A DNA stretch of 30,493 bases from a virus, in the IMG/VR virus record IMGVR_UViG_3300031622_000010, positions 1-30,493 of that record. The stretch is one strand, 5' to 3'. The notes beneath the pieces were generated by a model that searched no databases, was not told the DNA's origin, and saw nothing but the letters and a program-made list of their open reading frames with translations. A program made the position numbers and the translations under genes. Positions 28,628-30,493 of the stretch are shown here, piece after piece (the first letter of the stretch is position 1; each line of letters begins with the position of its first letter).

Positions 28628-30493
28628 ATGGGTTTTGATAGATTTGGGTTTCCGACTACGGACACAAAAGACGCAACAATTAAACCAGAACTAAATTTAG
28701 AGCCAAAACCGTCTGGCGCTTTAGACAGGTTCGGGTTCCCAATTGATTCACCGTCTGGCGCTTTAGACAGGTTCGGGTTCCCAATCGATCCACTGGCGGG
28801 CGTAACTCCTATTTTGCCTGCGCCCTCTGGCAAAAGCTCGTCGGTGGAACTTACAGAGGAAGGTATAACCCCTGCGTCTCTAGCAGTCGCAGCGCAGCCT
28901 GTTCGCTTGCCAGGAGAGAACCCGCAAGAGTTTATGATTAGAACTGGTAATCGAGTTGAAAGCAATCCAGACCTAGTACTGCCGAGTGTGTTTAATCAAG
29001 TAGAGCCGGAGCCAGCGCCTTTAACTAAGTTTGAAATAGAGAAGCAGAGGCTAACCGATCTCTTTAAACAACCTGGACCTCTGCAAGCGAAGGTCGATGC
29101 CAACTTAAATAAAGGGTTTTCTAATGTTTCGGGCGTTCCTGGTAATTATTATCTTCGCTTACCAATAGGCGTTACACCGATCAGCGATGAAGATGCGACT
29201 ACTTTTTTGGCTCAATCCAATACCTTTGAGGCAACGAACAATGCACTTATGCGCGGATATGGTAGGCTTTTAGGTGTGACGAACGTCATTACTAAAGAGC
29301 TTGGGTTGCAAGACCCGCAGTCTTTTATAGAAAATATGCAAGAATTAGACAGAGTGTTTCCTGACGCACCACCCGAAGTCAACGATGCGTTAAGAGAGAT
29401 ACAAGAAGCCGAAGGCGTTTATAACGTAACCAAAGCAATTCTTGATAACCCTGGCGCTGTTTTGAGCGTAGTAGGTGAGTCTTTACCGACTTCCCTGCCC
29501 ACTATTGCAGCTGCTTTTTTAGGACCATTTGCGCCAGCTGGGGCTTTTGCAACGTCTTGGGCAACTGAATACGCAGTCGTCATAGATGAAGAAATTAAGT
29601 CTATGGGTATCGATCTCCAAGACGATGCCGCAATGCTGGAACTTTTGTCTGATACCGCTTTCTGGGAGAAAGCCAGAAGCCGTGCAAAAACTCGTGCTGG
29701 TCCGATTGCTGTATTCGATGCACTTTCTATGGGCATTGCTGGCAAGTTGCTTAGCAAGGTGGTTGCCAGAGGGGGCAGTAGAGCGGCAGTTGGGGGAGCA
29801 TTAGGAGCAGAAGTTCTAACGCAAGGCGCTTTTGGTGGAGCCGGTGAAGCAGCGGCGCAACGCTTTGAAATGTATAGGGGTATGAAGGACAAATTCGTTC
29901 TTGGTGATGTTGCTCTTGAAACTGTAGGGGAGTTTGTTCCTGGCGCTGGGGAAATTGCAGTTAAAGCAAAACCTTCAATAAACGCCGCACTTGAAAACCA
30001 ATTCCAGCAAGCGCTTGATGCAGCGGAAATCGAAGCGAACCAAAAAAGCGCGATGCAGGGCGCTATCGATCTTCTAAATCCCAATTCAGCTGCATACCAA
30101 CCGCAAGGTGAATTAACTGCAACAAGGGCTGATATTATATCTGAAGCATCCCGCCTTGCTGATAGGATGGAAGCAGCTGGGGCGGAAGGTCAGAATTTTG
30201 CTAAAGGTCTTCGCATAAGGATTAATAATCTGCCGAATGACAAAGAGCTTACGGATCAGGACTTGGACTTTTATAGGGACATAGTATCTGATCTAGAGGC
30301 CACGCCATCCGAAATAGCCGAGCAGACAAAAATTTTGCAGAGGTTTTTTGAAACAAAGAAAGGCCCTTCAAACACTCAAGCAAAGTACGAAAAAGTTATA
30401 AGTGAAGGGTCTTATGCACCCGTTATCCAACAAGCAGAAGCCCGTTTGAACGAACTCGCCAACCAGCTGCGGGAGTTGGGTTTCGATTTTACA
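28628..30493 (+). CDS. Large internal virion/ejection protein, gp16-like position (partial)
   Basis: An open frame of 622 codons from the ATG at 28628 (GGAG upstream) to the window end, with no stop, so the gene continues. The N-terminus carries three DRFGFP motifs. A Pro-rich linker follows, then a folded part (KQRLTDLFKQPGPLQAKVDA). A hydrophobic region (about 276-310: VLSVVGESLPTSLPTIAAAF, then LGPFAPAGAFA) and a Gly/Ala-rich stretch (AVGGALGAEVLTQGAFGGAG, near 387) precede a helical end. Such long proteins with membrane-active segments are the ejected gp16-type proteins of podoviruses. No lytic transglycosylase motif is seen in the visible part. Confidence 0.75.
   Translation, partial: MGFDRFGFPTTDTKDATIKPELNLEPKPSGALDRFGFPIDSPSGALDRFGFPIDPLAGVTPILPAPSGKSSSVELTEEGITPASLAVAAQPVRLPGENPQEFMIRTGNRVESNPDLVLPSVFNQVEPEPAPLTKFEIEKQRLTDLFKQPGPLQAKVDANLNKGFSNVSGVPGNYYLRLPIGVTPISDEDATTFLAQSNTFEATNNALMRGYGRLLGVTNVITKELGLQDPQSFIENMQELDRVFPDAPPEVNDALREIQEAEGVYNVTKAILDNPGAVLSVVGESLPTSLPTIAAAFLGPFAPAGAFATSWATEYAVVIDEEIKSMGIDLQDDAAMLELLSDTAFWEKARSRAKTRAGPIAVFDALSMGIAGKLLSKVVARGGSRAAVGGALGAEVLTQGAFGGAGEAAAQRFEMYRGMKDKFVLGDVALETVGEFVPGAGEIAVKAKPSINAALENQFQQALDAAEIEANQKSAMQGAIDLLNPNSAAYQPQGELTATRADIISEASRLADRMEAAGAEGQNFAKGLRIRINNLPNDKELTDQDLDFYRDIVSDLEATPSEIAEQTKILQRFFETKKGPSNTQAKYEKVISEGSYAPVIQQAEARLNELANQLRELGFDFT
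28709..28785 (+). repeat. Tandem 42-base repeat at the start of the ejection protein
   Basis: A 35-base unit at 28709-28743 is repeated exactly at 28751-28785 (42-base period; the flanks differ by single bases). It encodes PSGALDRFGFPID twice, and a diverged third motif (FDRFGFP) lies at the protein start near 28635-28655. Confidence 0.9.

Noticed and set aside
28609-28965. Minus-strand frame with NPNLSKAPDG repeats
   Set aside because: The repeats are the antisense reading of the DRFGFP-coding tandem repeat of the plus-strand gene.
29419-30084. Long open frame on the minus strand (221 codons)
   Set aside because: It lies antisense within the continuous plus-strand ejection gene 28628-30493, has no ribosome site, and its Ala/Ser/Pro-rich product is what a mirror of an Ala-rich gene gives.
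1-30493. Integrase, lysogeny repressor, tRNA or phage RNA polymerase genes
   Set aside because: I looked for tyrosine/serine recombinase motifs, CI-like repressors, tRNA cloverleaf ends and a T7-type polymerase and saw none in the window; the rest of the genome is not visible.

Overview
This window is a stretch of a tailed-phage genome of the short-tailed (podovirus) type. It carries a nearly continuous virion module (small and large terminase, portal, scaffold, major capsid protein, adaptor, tail nozzle, a T7 gp13-like protein and several internal virion/ejection proteins), a tail-fibre cluster, a lysis cassette, and part of a replication module. There is no integrase, tRNA, rRNA or CRISPR array in view. 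The compact gene style, the fibre and lysis protein types, and small proteins of kinds I associate with marine phages suggest a marine, possibly alphaproteobacterial, host. That host assignment is inference; nothing in the window proves it.

Region 1 (1-3734, + strand) is the replication end. It holds the tail of an upstream gene, a possible ssDNA-binding protein, an intrinsic terminator, a fused prim-pol/RepA-type helicase, and four tiny overlapping genes (two are zinc-ribbon proteins). The last of these overlaps a remarkable array at 3478-3673: seven direct and one inverted copy of ACGGAAGT, mostly spaced 21 or 32-33 bp apart, with two copies of a 44-bp repeat that each contain a GGGGT/ACCCC hairpin, ending in a 12-bp inverted repeat. 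It looks like an origin or regulatory array. Region 2 (3727-4681, + strand) adds an unknown protein with an SSB-like acidic tip and a DUF6378-like protein.

Region 3 (4690-7207, - strand) is an opposing operon of eight genes joined mostly by 1-4 base start/stop overlaps. It holds a C5-cytosine-methyltransferase-like protein, a SymE-like partner just downstream, and six small unknown proteins, two of them (37 and 45 aa) easily missed. It is read from a divergent promoter region at 7253-7301, where a 13-bp palindrome covers both -35 boxes, and it ends at a hairpin terminator placed inside the last codons of the converging + strand gene.

Region 4 (7332-15316, + strand) begins with a small-terminase-like gene, a 277-bp gap with a good sigma70-type promoter, and a 57-aa basic protein. 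A tail-fibre gene and further fibre proteins follow, arranged as two successive adhesin-plus-chaperone cassettes. Then come small membrane proteins, including one with a perfect EF-hand loop and a holin candidate, and a GH108-type endolysin.

Region 5 (15303-30493, + strand) is the packaging, head and tail module: TerL, portal, a promoter-containing gap, scaffold, major capsid protein, a strong terminator, then tail and ejection proteins. The last gene runs off the window end after 622 codons and begins with three DRFGFP repeats.
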